DNA of 7,149 nucleotides from Acidobacteriota bacterium (GTDB lineage: Bacteria; Acidobacteriota; Terriglobia; UBA7540). The position numbers and the translations under genes are program-made. Below, in pieces: positions 6,617 through 7,149 of this stretch (within the stretch, counting starts at the first letter, position 1; every line of letters starts with the position of its first letter). Under the pieces are notes generated by a model, which saw only the letters and a program-made list of their open reading frames with translations, was not told where the DNA came from and ran no database searches. The DNA lies in the NCBI GenBank assembly GCA_003171295.1, contig PMYF01000324.1, forward strand, positions 1 to 7,149. The letters are read 5' to 3'.

Positions 6617-6620
6617 GATT

Positions 6621-6675
6621 GCGTCCTGCATTACGGCCGAGATGGGCCGGCTCCTACGGAGTCCTAATGCAACGC
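6621..6675. repeat. Imperfect inverted repeat with nested hairpins after the protease gene
   Basis: The left arm GCGTCCTGCATTA (6621-6633) and right arm TAATGCAACGC (6665-6675) pair over 11 bases, with a CC bulge. Inside are CGGCC (6634-6638) with GGCCG (6645-6649) and CTCC with GGAG around 6651-6661. It begins 4 bases after the protease stop and overlaps the end of the resolvase remnant. A bidirectional terminator is possible, though there is no clear T-run. A recombination or element end is the other option. Confidence 0.45.
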
Positions 6676-7149
6676 TGCACTATGCGCACCGAAGTGCTGA
6701 ACTGCACGGCCAATTGTCCTAAGCTGCCTTGGCCCCGCCGATAAGCCTCGGTGATCGCTCTTCGGTCTTCCTGGGTCAAGTGTGCGCGGGGGGACCCCCT
6801 ATACGCATCCCCTTGAAACGCGCATTCCGCATCCCAGCATTGACCCTTTCTACGATCAGAGACCGCGCAAATTCCGCCATCGCTCCGATGATCTTGAACA
6901 TCAGCGGTCGGAAGTTGTGCTTAGGTCAAGGTTGTCGCGTAAGCTGACAAAAGCCACCCCCAGAGCTTCAAGTTCGGCCAATGCGTTCGCCAAGTGGCGA
7001 AGTGATTGTCCAAATCTATCCAGCTTCCACACAAGGTCGGCGTCAAAATGGCGTTGCTGAGCATCCGTCATGAGCCTATCCAGTTCCGGCCTTCATTCCT
7101 TGGAGCCCAAGGATAGATCTTGCCTGTCGGCAAGGGCAACCTGATCATC
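6654..7149 (-). pseudogene. Serine site-specific recombinase (resolvase) pseudogene, 5' end outside window
   Basis: Read on the minus strand from the window edge, the first frame gives LGSKE, a TGA at 7093-7095 and then RPELDRLMTDAQQRHFDADL. VWKLDRFGQSLRHL and LAELEALGVAFVSLRDNLDL follow, up to a stop at 6901-6903. This is the central part of the resolvase catalytic domain. A one-base shift opens the next frame from 6901 with MFKIIGAMAEFARSLIVERV and NAGMRNARFKGMRIG, the long E-helix. A second shift near 6790-6800 opens RAHLTQEDRRAITEAYRRGQ and LGQLAVQFSTSVRIVQRCI, the C-terminal helix-turn-helix, ending at 6654-6656. One internal stop and two frameshifts make it inactive unless the sequence is faulty. 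The catalytic-serine N-terminus lies beyond the window. It is a relic of a mobile element or of an inversion/resolution system convergent with the hydrogenase operon. Confidence 0.85.

Noticed and set aside
1..7149. CRISPR arrays, tRNA or rRNA genes
   Set aside because: No regularly spaced repeats and no cloverleaf or rRNA-like stretches were seen on either strand.

Overview
The window centres on a compact five-gene operon on the + strand (about 1891-6616) for a cytoplasmic, NAD(P)-linked [NiFe] hydrogenase of the group 3b ('sulfhydrogenase') type. The order is beta (two [4Fe-4S] electron-transfer subunit), gamma (FAD/NAD(P) reductase with [2Fe-2S]), delta (hydrogenase small subunit), alpha (NiFe catalytic large subunit), then the maturation endopeptidase. 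The first four follow the hydBGDA order known from Pyrococcus furiosus. Spacing is very tight: a 4-base ATGA overlap at beta/gamma, 1 base at gamma/delta, 33 bases at delta/alpha and 1 base at alpha/protease. One polycistronic message is therefore likely. Electrons from H2 at the alpha NiFe site would pass through the three delta clusters and the beta/gamma iron-sulfur centres to FAD and NAD(P)+, or run in reverse to release H2. No hyp cofactor-assembly genes are present, so they must lie elsewhere.

Upstream, a divergent gene on the - strand (301-759) encodes a small protein with only a cyclic-nucleotide-binding (Crp/Fnr sensor) fold and no helix-turn-helix. Between it and the operon, directly abutting hydB, are the frame-shifted remains of a second gene of the same family (about 1321-1894). 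Its stop overlaps the hydB start, and hydB's ribosome-binding site lies inside its last codons. The locus thus holds one intact and one decayed copy of the same small regulator-like protein.

Downstream, on the - strand (6654 to the window end), is a serine recombinase (resolvase) pseudogene with one internal stop and two frameshifts. An imperfect inverted repeat sits at its 3' end beside the end of the protease gene. Bases 1-300 and 760-1320 hold no gene I can identify.

The sequence is fairly GC-rich and bacterial in style (ATG starts, Shine-Dalgarno sites, overlapping cistrons). The gene set fits soil or sediment bacteria carrying group 3b hydrogenases, such as Acidobacteriota or relatives. 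That placement is a weak inference from family resemblance. The hydrogenase itself is a known type. The less ordinary parts are the decaying cNMP-fold gene fused into the operon leader, its intact divergent relative, and the degraded recombinase marking past rearrangement.
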